DNA of 64,000 bases from Kordia zhangzhouensis (GTDB lineage: Bacteria > Bacteroidota > Bacteroidia > Flavobacteriales > Flavobacteriaceae): contig NZ_LBMH01000001.1 in the NCBI RefSeq assembly GCF_001005305.1, forward strand, positions 248,001-312,000, in the 5' to 3' direction. Within the stretch, counting starts at the first letter, position 1, and each line of letters opens with the position of its first letter. The translations under genes and the position numbers were made by a program. Positions 11,401-18,965 of this stretch are shown here, in pieces. The notes under the pieces are model-generated. The model did not search any database, had not been told where the DNA came from, and saw nothing but the letters and a program-made list of their open reading frames with translations.

Positions 11401-11515
11401 TATTGTATTCTCATTATTCAATTACACGTACTGGATTATCGGTATTGTTTTGGGTGCGCTATTACTATTAGTATTTATTTATAGAAAAAGAAAGCATCTT
11501 CAGAGTACGATTTAA
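8405..11515 (+). CDS. TPR-CHAT caspase-like protease, membrane anchored
   Basis: 1036 residues. Signal peptide ~1-22 (ends FLQAQ), then at least eight TPR-like repeats (about 30-450, e.g. AASYNALAKAFFSQSQ, KVYNEIGLIYSIREEF, IKIYNNIAKIYTGLQNF). A helical linker follows (~480-640), then a CHAT domain (~700-995) with the His/Cys dyad H860 (LALHGD) and C906 (LSACNTG). A C-terminal TM (~1008-1026) ends in RKRKH. The topology puts TPR and CHAT in the periplasm. It directly follows the anti-sigma-like gene, whose periplasmic part could be its substrate (inference). CHAT proteases include separase-like enzymes and Csx29 of type III-E CRISPR. Confidence 0.9.
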   Translation: MRKIIFLACAFLLFGTNTFLQAQEKLATASDYINEGNHLLFYGKYLDATQLFQKALKTSEETQDFLHIAASYNALAKAFFSQSQLMQSYSYAQQALVYSEKAKEVGKREKATALENLATIESIIGKPKEALKNALEALEIRQTHFKEEKLALVNSYLNYAIALHTNRKLPEAVENLDIAISITAEKSPQLTILHADIMELKGQIKYDLGENGEALSYFEKTLQLAQQVYEKEHPYFGKVYNEIGLIYSIREEFGESLEYYKKALSLSIQNYGIDNHDEQVRIHFNIGTVYFNQNLIEKALFHTKKTLELGTHFYGASHPKMFFPYSQLGNIYGDERGIPYLEKALAISLNAPKVNYVIVSYLYEYLGHINYRIEDLQQALHYYQKSLEIRERIYGTQNTSTIKIYNNIAKIYTGLQNFEEALAYNQKAIQGNQLVQITDTNRFSAKSYVDTDMPLENTKTKADILLHLYENTKDKKYLEESIQYYTEAISLIKLTRSSKRNYADKIKFSETIKALYAKNIYTSLAHYELYQDDSSLKTAFTASEQSKAYVLRSLLKNTEQKRQIHLHEDILNLEKNINDELAVLQSKILVESTKKDADSILLYTLEGAFFDLSKRKDSLEKSIEHTLPKYYKLKYEDRVITLQNLQEKLNDQTTLLEFFKNHNMLYVFIVTKNTFRVEKLEIEDLDNQINEFNNAIVQKDTKKFTERSVHLYKQLLAPIRNYFVGDELLIIPDESLWHLQFDLLLTQESNTDAYLLHDYAISYANSASLLFESTESKNVKSIQNDCIAFSFTSRDSIHVVSSAISLSDLRNSQIDLPGTRKEIAEISKILEGSYFYGTKANEANFKEQAAKFKIIHLALHGDIDNQNSNNLKIYFSKGSDEEDDTLFVHELYNLHIPASLVVLSACNTGNGKVNKAEGIQSLGNAFQYAGAKSLLLSRWEISDKTTPEFMRYFYKHIKAGLPKHKALQQAKIDFLAQTDSFTNAPFYWGSFYVLGDTQPIVFSLFNYTYWIIGIVLGALLLLVFIYRKRKHLQSTI

Positions 11516-11554
11516 GACCTTAAAAAATTAAACTTTACCTTTTTATTTTTAAAA

Positions 11555-11610
11555 AAAAGTGAAAAATATAGGGTAACAAAATCATTTTTTTTGAACTATA
11601 AATTATGGGG
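11555..11610 (+). repeat. Direct repeat, left copy (promoter block)
   Basis: About 55 bp that aligns with 11900-11956, matching at most positions: GAAAAATAT-GGGTAACAAA, T8-GAACTATAA, ATATGGGG/TTATGGGG. Duplicated together with a peptide gene, suggesting a paralogous cassette. Confidence 0.7.
11573..11601 (+). promoter_or_regulatory. ECF-like promoter copy 1, upstream of peptide 1
   Basis: GTAACA at 11573-11578, a 17 nt spacer rich in T, and CTATAA at 11596-11601. The AAC-containing -35 and 17 nt spacing fit ECF sigma promoters and not the house TTG/TAnnTTTG type. The ATG of peptide 1 is 53 nt downstream of the -10. A second copy with identical -35, -10 and spacing lies at 11919-11947. Confidence 0.55.
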
Positions 11611-11654
11611 GATTCTTGTACAGAATCGAAAAATAACATACTAATTCAAAAATT

Positions 11655-11786
11655 ATGAAAAAAAGAAGTATTGCATCTTTACACTTAAACAAAAAGTCAA
11701 TTTCTAACTTGAATGTTGAAAAAATAAAAGGAGGAGAAACTTCTAGTCCAGTCTTTTCTAATTGCTGTGTATTCAAGAAAGGATAA
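11655..11786 (+). CDS. Lanthipeptide-type precursor peptide 1 (GG leader)
   Basis: 43 residues. The leader starts MKKRSIASLHLNKKSIS and ends in Gly-Gly at 26-27; the core is 16 residues with one Thr, three Ser and an adjacent Cys pair (NCC at 36-38). The leader matches the Bacteroidota class I lanthipeptide/natural-product leader (K-x-L-x-LNKKSISNL). It shares MKKR, LNKKSISN and the GG position with the second peptide at 12233. It has its own terminator and an ECF-like promoter 53 nt upstream. No LanB, LanC or exporter is in the window, so maturation genes must lie elsewhere, if it is modified. Confidence 0.7.
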   Translation: MKKRSIASLHLNKKSISNLNVEKIKGGETSSPVFSNCCVFKKG

Positions 11787-11802
11787 ACCAATAAACTTCT
11801 AT

Positions 11803-11832
11803 AAAATGCGAACTCGAGTTCGCATTTTTTTT
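11803..11832 (+). terminator. Strong terminator after peptide 1
   Basis: Perfect palindrome of at least 12 bp per arm centred on CTCGAG (ATGCGAACTC/GAGTTCGCAT) followed by T8. It ends transcription 17 nt after the peptide stop, so peptide 2 needs its own promoter. Confidence 0.85.
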
Positions 11833-11899
11833 GCTCTTATCTTTCAATATATAAATATCTCACAATCAACCTCATCTTGTTTTTTATTTATTTTTTCAA

Positions 11900-11956
11900 A
11901 AAAATAGAAAAATATTGGGTAACAAATCTCTTTTTTTTGAACTATAAGATATGGGG
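11900..11956 (+). repeat. Direct repeat, right copy (promoter block)
   Basis: Partner of 11555-11610. The -35, spacer length and -10 are identical; differences lie mainly in the first half of the spacer. Confidence 0.7.
11919..11947 (+). promoter_or_regulatory. ECF-like promoter copy 2
   Basis: GTAACA at 11919-11924, 17 nt spacer, CTATAA at 11942-11947. Flanks are also conserved with copy 1: GAAAAATAT before the -35, a T8-GAA block in the spacer, and ATGGGG after the -10. The repeat spans roughly 11555-11610 and 11900-11956. The next recognisable gene, peptide 2, starts 285 nt further on. Confidence 0.55.
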
Positions 11957-12232
11957 ACTTTATATTGTATATCGAAATATAAAAACACGATGTTTGTAAA
12001 CACATTTTTACAAGACTTCTTTTATGATTTCACTTTGTACAAAAAATATTTTTCTCTTCTTGAATTCAATATCAAACAAGCATTTTATATAAAAAACATT
12101 AAAACCGAAACAAAAAGCATCATTACCTATTAAAACTGATGTTTTTTAAACAATATTCTTTCGCGAAGAATAGACGTATTAGTGAGCGTCTTTAAGTGTT
12201 CACTTTTAATATTATTTTAGAAATCATACATT
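11948..12232 (+). other. Leader or small-RNA interval between promoter 2 and peptide 2
   Basis: No convincing gene. The transcript from promoter 2 would begin near 11952. A terminator-like hairpin (AAAAAGCATCA / TGATGTTTTTT, 12112-12147) ends in six T. Then three short hairpins in a row: ATTCTT-tcgcg-AAGAAT (12155-12171), GACG-N10-CGTC (12173-12190), AAGTG-tt-CACTT (12194-12205). Either a separate ~200 nt RNA, a structured leader for peptide 2, or remains of a third peptide gene. Confidence 0.35.
12112..12147 (+). terminator. Terminator-like hairpin upstream of peptide 2
   Basis: 11 bp stem with one wobble, 14 nt loop, T6 on the 3' side. If active it would end RNA from the promoter at 11919 before peptide 2; it could also act as an attenuator. 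Confidence 0.4.
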
Positions 12233-12421
12233 ATGAAAAAAAGAAATCTTAAATCGTTAAACTTAAACAAAAAATCAATTTCTAACTTTGACACAAACGA
12301 ATTAGTTGGTGGAACTCTAGTTACAAACGTTTTTGAATGTCCATCTATCATTGTAAAGCCTATTTGCTTTTCTCGTCCATCTGATTATTCAGCATGTGAC
12401 TGTGCAACTGCACAATGCTAA
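12233..12421 (+). CDS. Lanthipeptide-type precursor peptide 2 (GG leader)
   Basis: 62 residues. The leader MKKRNLKSLNLNKKSISNF ends in Gly-Gly at 26-27, the same position as in peptide 1. The core is 35 residues with five Cys (36, 44, 55, 57 and 62, the last as C-terminal residue) and several Ser/Thr, so multiple thioether or disulfide rings are possible. The first 18 codons are almost identical in DNA to peptide 1, while the cores differ completely: the usual pattern for RiPP paralogues. No modification enzyme nearby. Confidence 0.8.
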   Translation: MKKRNLKSLNLNKKSISNFDTNELVGGTLVTNVFECPSIIVKPICFSRPSDYSACDCATAQC

Positions 12422-12470
12422 TCAGAATAAGGAAACAATAGTAAACAGTTTACGCTGTATTGTTCATAAA

Positions 12471-12496
12471 AAAAAGCTGCCAAATGGCAGCTTTTT
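12471..12496. terminator. Bidirectional terminator, peptide 2 / TonB receptor
   Basis: AAAAAGCTGCC-aaat-GGCAGCTTTTT works in both directions between the convergent genes ending at 12421 (+) and 12516 (-). Confidence 0.85.
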
Positions 12497-12515
12497 CATT
12501 ATTATTATATTTCTA

Positions 12516-15359
12516 TTAGTTGATTATCCATGAAATGTAGTATTGAGAACCAATAGTACCAACTCCTGGAGCACTTTCGTACTCATGCCCAAGAACGTTT
12601 GCCGCTCCTAGCTTGAAAGTAGATTTTTTATAGCGATAGTTAATCTGCGCATCAAATATAGAACGTGCTGTTACCATTCCGTCTGCAAAAGTAGATTCCC
12701 ACATAAAAGCATCGTTCCATCTCCAATTAACATTAAATCCAAAGTTGTTGAATAAATTTGCATTTCCAAATGAAGCTTTTACTCTGTGTTCTGGTGTATT
12801 GAAGTTTGTTTCGAAATCAGGATCACTTGCTTGATCAAAATCTAATTTTGCATATGTATAGTTAATTCCGAAATCAAAGTCATCAAATACTTTTGTGTTG
12901 ATTCCTATTGCAGCACCATAAGAGCTGATATCTGCATTCGAGTTAGAGTATAATTGGAAAGGAGTAAAATCACCATTTGCCGCTGCTATTAACGCATTTG
13001 GTGTTGGTCCTCCACCAACTGGAGTTAAATCTGTAATATCAGATAAATCTACATTACCATAATTTGGAACAATTACAGTTCTGTTCGCAATGAAATCTTT
13101 GTATTGGTTATAGTATGCACTTACATCTACAGAAACATTGTCAAAAACAATTCCACGATATCCCACTTCAAAAGCTGATACTTTTTCTGGCTTTACAAAT
13201 TCTACATTTGCCTTTTGTAGCAATGCTGGGTTTGGAGCTCCTGCAGCTGCACTCGCACCAAAAGCTCGAAAAGAAGCTAATGTATATGAATTGTTGTACG
13301 CATCATTTCCTGTTAATGTAACAGTTCTATCTAAACCAAAAGCTTCCAATCCTGCTGGGAAATTATTAGTGATTGGTCTGGTAGTGTAACGAGCTAAATT
13401 ATCAGGTGCCGAACCTACTAAAATTGCATTTCCTACATCTAATCCGATGTATTGATCTTGTGTAGTTGGGTTACGGAATCCTGTTTGGAAAGAAGCTCTA
13501 AAATTATGCTTTTTAGCTTCGTCAGGAGAAAATACCAACGATACTCTTGGAGAGAAGTTTCCATCAAAATTTTGAGCTTTGTCATAACGGATAGACCCTG
13601 TGAATTTTAATTTATCTTCCATAAATTTTTTCTGCACCTGTAAATATGCTCCGTATTCATCATAACGAATTGGTCCGTCATAATCGGTAAAGATAGTTCC
13701 CTCAGAGTTTAACACATATTCTCTATACGAACCTCCTATTTGAATATCAGCAAAATCAATTAAGTGAGAAAAGTTATAATTCACATCCGAGTGATATAAT
13801 TTTGTGTTGTCAATGAATTTTGCCCCTGTTAACAAATCTCCATCAGCAGTTACACTGTTTAATGCATTTCTGAATTGCTGCGTTCCAGGTTCAAAACGTC
13901 CTGTATCAGCCAATCCTCTAGCAAATGCATGTGCTACCGCAGGATCTCCAGGAGTTACACCAGGAATTGCCCCTGTAATTGCTCCCAAATATCCTGTTGC
14001 ATATTCTGTAAACCATTGCTGGTCAGATTTCCATCTTCTATTTACATTGATTGCAGCAAAACGTGTATCGTATGAATCTCCAGCTTTTTCTGCTGTTACA
14101 TACCCTCTGATAAAGAAATTGTCGTTGCGAATTTCTAATTTATGCTGTTGCATGAAGAAATTCTTGATAGAATATCTATTTGCTCCTTGATAGATTGTAT
14201 TTCCTCTACCAAATTTAGAATTCCATATTACAGTAAAGTCATTAGCCCAAGGTTTGTAATGTAATGCTAAATCAGCTTTCACACTTTCCGCATCATAATC
14301 CATTAAATTACGCTCTTCGTAACCTGTTCTAGATACTGCAGAAGAACCAAAAGTTCCTGCTGGTGTCATAGCAATCGCATCAAAGTTTAAGGTTGTCGAC
14401 ACTTCATCTCCATAGATATTTAATCCATTATAGTTCGGATCAGAAGCTCTTGTTCCTGCAATTGCATCTCCTGTTGAAGCATTGTAATTGGTATAATCTG
14501 TAGCAAACCATTCTGTCCCTTTTAAAAAGGAGAACGAAGCCTTCATCGCTATTTTATCATTAAAAGCATGTGCCGCTCTTAATCCAAAATCAACAAAATT
14601 GTTATCCCCTGCATTTTCAGATGAAGTCATTCCTGTTTTTGCATAAAAACTGATTCCTTGCTCTTGGAACGGATCTTTACTACGCATAAACATAATTCCG
14701 TTGAAAGCATTTGCTCCATATAATGCAGAAGAAGCTCCTGGTAGTAATTCTACAGTTGCTACATCCAACTCAGACATTCCTAATAAGTTCCCTAAGGCAA
14801 AGTTTAATGCTGGGGAAGAATTGTCCATTCCATCAACTAACTGCATAAAACGCGTGTTAGCAAACGTAGCAAAACCTCTAGTATTTACCGATTTAAACGT
14901 TAAACTGTTTGTATTTACGTCAACACCTTTCAGGTTTTCTAAAGCATCATAATACGTTGGTGCTGCAGCATTTTTAATTTCACGAGCATCCATGCGCTCA
15001 ATAGACACTGGTGACTCTCTAATCCTTTCAGGTGTTCTAGAAGCAGAAAGAACAATCTCATCAAGCTGAGTTCCTTCTTTTATAGTGATTGTTACTTCTT
15101 GATTATTTGAGGTAATGTCTACCGTAGCAGTTTCATATCCTACAACACTAGCCTGAAGTTTAAAAGGAGGTTGTAACGATGTAGTAAGTTTAAATTTTCC
15201 ATCAAAATCGGTAATTGTTCCTGAGGATGTACCTACAACGACAACATTCGCTCCAGGAATTGGAAGGTTATTCTCATCAACAACTTTTCCGCTAACATTG
15301 GTTTGCGCACACATCACTACGCAAACCAACATCGCCATAATTGATAAAAAGGTTCTCAT
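12516..15359 (-). CDS. TonB-dependent outer-membrane receptor with CarboxypepD_reg-like domain
   Basis: 947 residues. Signal peptide ~1-18, an N-terminal carboxypeptidase-regulatory-like beta domain (~20-105: VSGKVVDENNLPIPGANV, then DGKFKL), a plug domain (~110-235) and a barrel to the end. No SusD partner adjoins it, so a single-component receptor is more likely than a SusCD glycan importer. Substrate unknown. The protein ends in ...SWIIN, without the common C-terminal Phe. Upstream lies glmS with a U/A-rich hairpin between. The 3' end shares a terminator with peptide 2; a functional link is not shown. Confidence 0.92.
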   Translation of the reverse strand: MRTFLSIMAMLVCVVMCAQTNVSGKVVDENNLPIPGANVVVVGTSSGTITDFDGKFKLTTSLQPPFKLQASVVGYETATVDITSNNQEVTITIKEGTQLDEIVLSASRTPERIRESPVSIERMDAREIKNAAAPTYYDALENLKGVDVNTNSLTFKSVNTRGFATFANTRFMQLVDGMDNSSPALNFALGNLLGMSELDVATVELLPGASSALYGANAFNGIMFMRSKDPFQEQGISFYAKTGMTSSENAGDNNFVDFGLRAAHAFNDKIAMKASFSFLKGTEWFATDYTNYNASTGDAIAGTRASDPNYNGLNIYGDEVSTTLNFDAIAMTPAGTFGSSAVSRTGYEERNLMDYDAESVKADLALHYKPWANDFTVIWNSKFGRGNTIYQGANRYSIKNFFMQQHKLEIRNDNFFIRGYVTAEKAGDSYDTRFAAINVNRRWKSDQQWFTEYATGYLGAITGAIPGVTPGDPAVAHAFARGLADTGRFEPGTQQFRNALNSVTADGDLLTGAKFIDNTKLYHSDVNYNFSHLIDFADIQIGGSYREYVLNSEGTIFTDYDGPIRYDEYGAYLQVQKKFMEDKLKFTGSIRYDKAQNFDGNFSPRVSLVFSPDEAKKHNFRASFQTGFRNPTTQDQYIGLDVGNAILVGSAPDNLARYTTRPITNNFPAGLEAFGLDRTVTLTGNDAYNNSYTLASFRAFGASAAAGAPNPALLQKANVEFVKPEKVSAFEVGYRGIVFDNVSVDVSAYYNQYKDFIANRTVIVPNYGNVDLSDITDLTPVGGGPTPNALIAAANGDFTPFQLYSNSNADISSYGAAIGINTKVFDDFDFGINYTYAKLDFDQASDPDFETNFNTPEHRVKASFGNANLFNNFGFNVNWRWNDAFMWESTFADGMVTARSIFDAQINYRYKKSTFKLGAANVLGHEYESAPGVGTIGSQYYISWIIN

Positions 15360-15393
15360 AAGTCTTTTGGTTTAGTTATTATGAGAACAATAT

Positions 15394-15426
15394 ACACTTT
15401 TTTTGAAGTATCTCTAAAAAAAGTGT
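15394..15426 (-). terminator. A/T hairpin between glmS and the TonB receptor gene
   Basis: ACACTTTTTTT and AAAAAAAGTGT form an 11 bp stem with an 11 nt loop. On the minus strand it follows the glmS stop by 14 nt, but no T-run follows, so it may be a weak terminator, an RNA-stability element or an operator of the receptor gene. Confidence 0.4.
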
Positions 15427-15439
15427 TAATAAATTATCG

Positions 15440-17287
15440 TTATTCTACTGTTACCGATTTTGCCAAGTTTCTAGGCTGATCTACATTACAATTACGCATT
15501 ACCGCAATATAATATGACAATAATTGTAAAGGAATTGTTGTTAATAAAGGCGTTAACGACTCTAAAGTTTCAGGAATTTCAATCACATAATCTGCAATTT
15601 TCTTGATGGTTTGATCTCCCTGCATAACAACAGCAATAATTTTTCCTTTTCTCGATTTTATTTCCTGAATGTTACTTACCACCTTATCATAGTGCCCTTT
15701 ACGCGTTGCAATAACTACTACAGGCATTTGTTCATCGATTAAAGCAATAGGACCATGTTTCATTTCAGCAGCAGGATATCCTTCCGCATGAATATAAGAG
15801 ATTTCTTTAAGCTTTAATGCCCCTTCAAGTGCCACTGGAAAGTTAAATCCACGCCCTAAATACAAGAAATTGGTTGCATCTTTATAGATGTTTGCAATAG
15901 TTTTGACATGATTGTCCGATTCCAATGTTTTTTCAACTTTTGCAGGAATAGCATCCATTTCCGATAGGTACGTATGAAATTCAGAAGTAGATATTGTTCC
16001 TTTTTTGTGTGCTAGTTTTAGCGCAATTAATGTTAATACAGTAATTTGCGTGGTGAATGCTTTTGTTGAAGCTACACCAATTTCAGGACCAGCATGCGTA
16101 TAAGCTCCAGCATGTGTTTCTCTTGAAATAGAAGAACCTACCACATTACATACTCCAAACACAAAAGCTCCTTTACTTTTGGCCAATTTGATTGCTGCCA
16201 ATGTATCTGCTGTTTCTCCAGACTGTGAGATAGCAATCACTACATCTTTTTCTGTGATAACAGGGTTTCTGTATCTAAATTCAGAAGCATATTCTACTTC
16301 TACAGGAGTTCTAGTTAGTTCCTCAAAAACATATTCTGCTACCAATCCTGCATGCCAAGATGTTCCACAAGCTACAATTAGGATTCGATTGGCATTTAAA
16401 AATTTCTCAATATTATCATCCACTCCAGCCATACGGATAATTCCTTCATTTGAAAGCATTCTTCCTCTGAAGGTATCTAAAATTGCACGCGGCTGCTCAT
16501 AAATTTCTTTCAGCATAAAGTGATCATAACCACCTTTTTCAATTTGCTCAAGATTCAATTGCAATTCTTGCACATATGGATCTACCAAAGAATCATCTTT
16601 GATTTTGCGAACTTTTACTTTTTTTCCTCTACGAACAATGGCCATTTCTTCATCTTCTAAATAGATTGCATTGTTCGTGTATTCGATAAAAGGAGAAGCA
16701 TCAGACGCTATAAAAAATTCTTCCTCACCTACACCAATCACCAACGGACTTCCTAAACGAGCAACTACAATTTCGTCTGGTTTATTTCTATCAAAAACAG
16801 CAATTGCATAAGCTCCTACTACTTGATTTAAAGCAATTTGAACCGCCTTTCCAAGCTTAACATTTTCGTTTTTCTTTACATCTTCTATTAGATTTACTAA
16901 TACTTCCGTATCTGTATCTGATTTAAATGTGTATCCTCTATTTTTTAACTCTTGTTTTAAAGGATCATAATTTTCTATAATCCCATTATGAATAATTACC
17001 AAATCTCCAGAATTTGAGTAATGTGGGTGAGAGTTAACGTCATTTGGCTCTCCGTGAGTCGCCCATCGTGTGTGCCCAATCGCCAAGGAACCATCCACAG
17101 TGATTTCTTTTTTTACACGATCTTCTAAATCGGCAACTTTTCCTTTAGTCTTGGACAGTTTGATGTTTTTTCCATCATATATAGCAACACCTGCACTATC
17201 ATATCCTCTGTACTCAAGTCTTTTTAATCCTTTTAGCACCACAGGATATGCTTCTCTGTGACCTATATAACCTACGATTCCGCACAT
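15440..17287 (-). CDS. glmS: Glutamine--fructose-6-phosphate aminotransferase (isomerizing)
   Basis: Makes glucosamine-6-phosphate from fructose-6-phosphate and glutamine, entry to peptidoglycan and LPS amino sugars. 615 residues. Cys2 nucleophile in MCGIVGYIG, EYRGYDSAG and the GHTRWATHG glutaminase block; two SIS domains in the second half with CGTSWHAG and SQSGETADT; C-terminus ends NLAKSVTVE. It follows the DUF4270 gene by 22 nt and is probably co-transcribed with it. No glmS ribozyme-like structure is visible in the 22 nt spacer. Confidence 0.98.
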   Translation of the reverse strand: MCGIVGYIGHREAYPVVLKGLKRLEYRGYDSAGVAIYDGKNIKLSKTKGKVADLEDRVKKEITVDGSLAIGHTRWATHGEPNDVNSHPHYSNSGDLVIIHNGIIENYDPLKQELKNRGYTFKSDTDTEVLVNLIEDVKKNENVKLGKAVQIALNQVVGAYAIAVFDRNKPDEIVVARLGSPLVIGVGEEEFFIASDASPFIEYTNNAIYLEDEEMAIVRRGKKVKVRKIKDDSLVDPYVQELQLNLEQIEKGGYDHFMLKEIYEQPRAILDTFRGRMLSNEGIIRMAGVDDNIEKFLNANRILIVACGTSWHAGLVAEYVFEELTRTPVEVEYASEFRYRNPVITEKDVVIAISQSGETADTLAAIKLAKSKGAFVFGVCNVVGSSISRETHAGAYTHAGPEIGVASTKAFTTQITVLTLIALKLAHKKGTISTSEFHTYLSEMDAIPAKVEKTLESDNHVKTIANIYKDATNFLYLGRGFNFPVALEGALKLKEISYIHAEGYPAAEMKHGPIALIDEQMPVVVIATRKGHYDKVVSNIQEIKSRKGKIIAVVMQGDQTIKKIADYVIEIPETLESLTPLLTTIPLQLLSYYIAVMRNCNVDQPRNLAKSVTVE

Positions 17288-17309
17288 AATTTCTTATTAC
17301 TTATTGATA

Positions 17310-18950
17310 TTAATTGCTTTCTGGTATTGAATAAAATATTTCCAGTTTTAACCTTTTTTCTTCTGGCGTTGCCAATGTACTTCCATGCAAAACAGTTCCA
17401 AATGGATTCATATTAGAAACTGTAGGAATGAATTCTTTTTGAGATGTTCCTGTTTTTATTTGCCCACTCGTAGCTACACGAATATCTGAAGAAGAAACCA
17501 ACCCAAGTGTTACGTTAGTTGAATCCTTACGTATTACATTATTCATATGCTCCGTTAATCTAATTTTATAACGAAGTGCATTTCCATTTTCATCACGCTC
17601 CAAAATTCCTCCATGTATTGCTTTTGACAAGGATGGAGAAGAAGGGTTTACAGTTTGATCAACAATATAATCTTCCAAAGGAACATTGTCATTCATATTA
17701 TAAAGGTAAATACGCTGTGGATCTTGCGCATTATCAACCTGAATGGTATTATTTACATAAAACACCAAATTTGCATCATTGATAATCCAACCGTTTTCAC
17801 GAATTTCTTCCAACTGATCTGCAATACCGTTTCCATCTGTATCTGGTCCGAAAAGCTCAATTACAGACATAGATCCTTCACCACCTTTTAAAAATAGATT
17901 TTCTTCACTTGCAGTAACATCCTGCGTAAAAGTTGGCGTGTTAAACGTATTAATAATATTTGCAGAAGATAAACTTAAATTAAAAAAAGCTTTTTCTGGC
18001 TCAACTTGATCATCTGAAGGGTCATCATTTCCTTGTGTATTTACTTTTTGATACACGTATTTAATCTGAATAGTAGCATTTTGAAAATCCAATAACATCA
18101 ATGCATCTGTATTTTCGGCGGTAATATGAATTCCTCTGAATAAATCAGAAGCTCTAAACACATTATTATTAGATAAATCTATACTCCCTTCGTTATTAAT
18201 AATACGTTGTTGGAAAAAATCGGTATCTAGTGGCACTCGAATACGCGGCGACAACGTTTCCTCTATAACTGGCTCATCATTTTCATCGCGCACAATTTGT
18301 CCGCTAGCATCTACCTCAATCACTTCGATTGGATCTGTATCAATTGTATAAGCAGTATCTTCAAAAAGAGTAACTCCTAAAGAACCTGAATAATCTTCAT
18401 CTGAAAAGTATGCCTGTGGATCACCATTTTCGTCAGTTCCACGCAAATAATAGGTAAGCTCTTGAACACGTAATGTAAAAGGCTGCGTTATGTTTCCATA
18501 TAATGAATCTACTTCAACTTCTGTTTCTCCATCATCATTGATTGTACTCGAACTAAAATACGGAATGTTTAGCCATACTTCTGTTACCAATTCATTTTCT
18601 TCAAAATCAGTAAGATCTTCATCTTCCTCTGCTTGACTTTTATCTCCAAACTCAGGGTTTTCGGATCCATCAATCAAACTCGCTTGCACTGTTAAACTAG
18701 AAAATGTAGTACCATAAACAGGATCTACATTTTTACCTAATTGATACACAGGAAGTCCATTCGTTTGAATAGGATTTAACCGTTTGTTGTAGGCACGCAC
18801 TTTGGCATCAACATACAGTTCTGTGGAAAAGTTATTGTTTTCAATAACTTCATCTCCAATTGTACTAAAATCATCATCGCAAGCAACAAAGCCAAGCACT
18901 GTAAAAAGCACCAATAAGCCACTAGCAAGTGTCTTTTTAAATTTGTTCAT
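17310..18950 (-). CDS. DUF4270 surface lipoprotein
   Basis: 546 residues, DUF4270 family, found in Bacteroidota. Lipobox FVAC with the lipidated Cys at residue 24, followed at once by three Asp, resembling the acidic export signal that sends Bacteroidota lipoproteins to the cell surface (inference). The remainder is beta-rich and acidic with no catalytic motif I recognise. 15 nt after the glycogen-synthase-like gene and 22 nt before glmS. The three form a likely operon on this strand. Confidence 0.85.
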   Translation of the reverse strand: MNKFKKTLASGLLVLFTVLGFVACDDDFSTIGDEVIENNNFSTELYVDAKVRAYNKRLNPIQTNGLPVYQLGKNVDPVYGTTFSSLTVQASLIDGSENPEFGDKSQAEEDEDLTDFEENELVTEVWLNIPYFSSSTINDDGETEVEVDSLYGNITQPFTLRVQELTYYLRGTDENGDPQAYFSDEDYSGSLGVTLFEDTAYTIDTDPIEVIEVDASGQIVRDENDEPVIEETLSPRIRVPLDTDFFQQRIINNEGSIDLSNNNVFRASDLFRGIHITAENTDALMLLDFQNATIQIKYVYQKVNTQGNDDPSDDQVEPEKAFFNLSLSSANIINTFNTPTFTQDVTASEENLFLKGGEGSMSVIELFGPDTDGNGIADQLEEIRENGWIINDANLVFYVNNTIQVDNAQDPQRIYLYNMNDNVPLEDYIVDQTVNPSSPSLSKAIHGGILERDENGNALRYKIRLTEHMNNVIRKDSTNVTLGLVSSSDIRVATSGQIKTGTSQKEFIPTVSNMNPFGTVLHGSTLATPEEKRLKLEIFYSIPESN

Positions 18951-18965
18951 AAGTGTAATAATCTG

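Noticed and set aside
11951-12133. A 60-codon open frame right after promoter copy 2
   Set aside because: Its ATG lies 4 nt after the -10, before or at the expected RNA start, with no ribosome site; composition is AT-driven and it has no leader or domain match.
13804-14190. Long open frames on the plus strand inside the TonB receptor
   Set aside because: Antisense shadows of a clear receptor gene; no family match, no start context.
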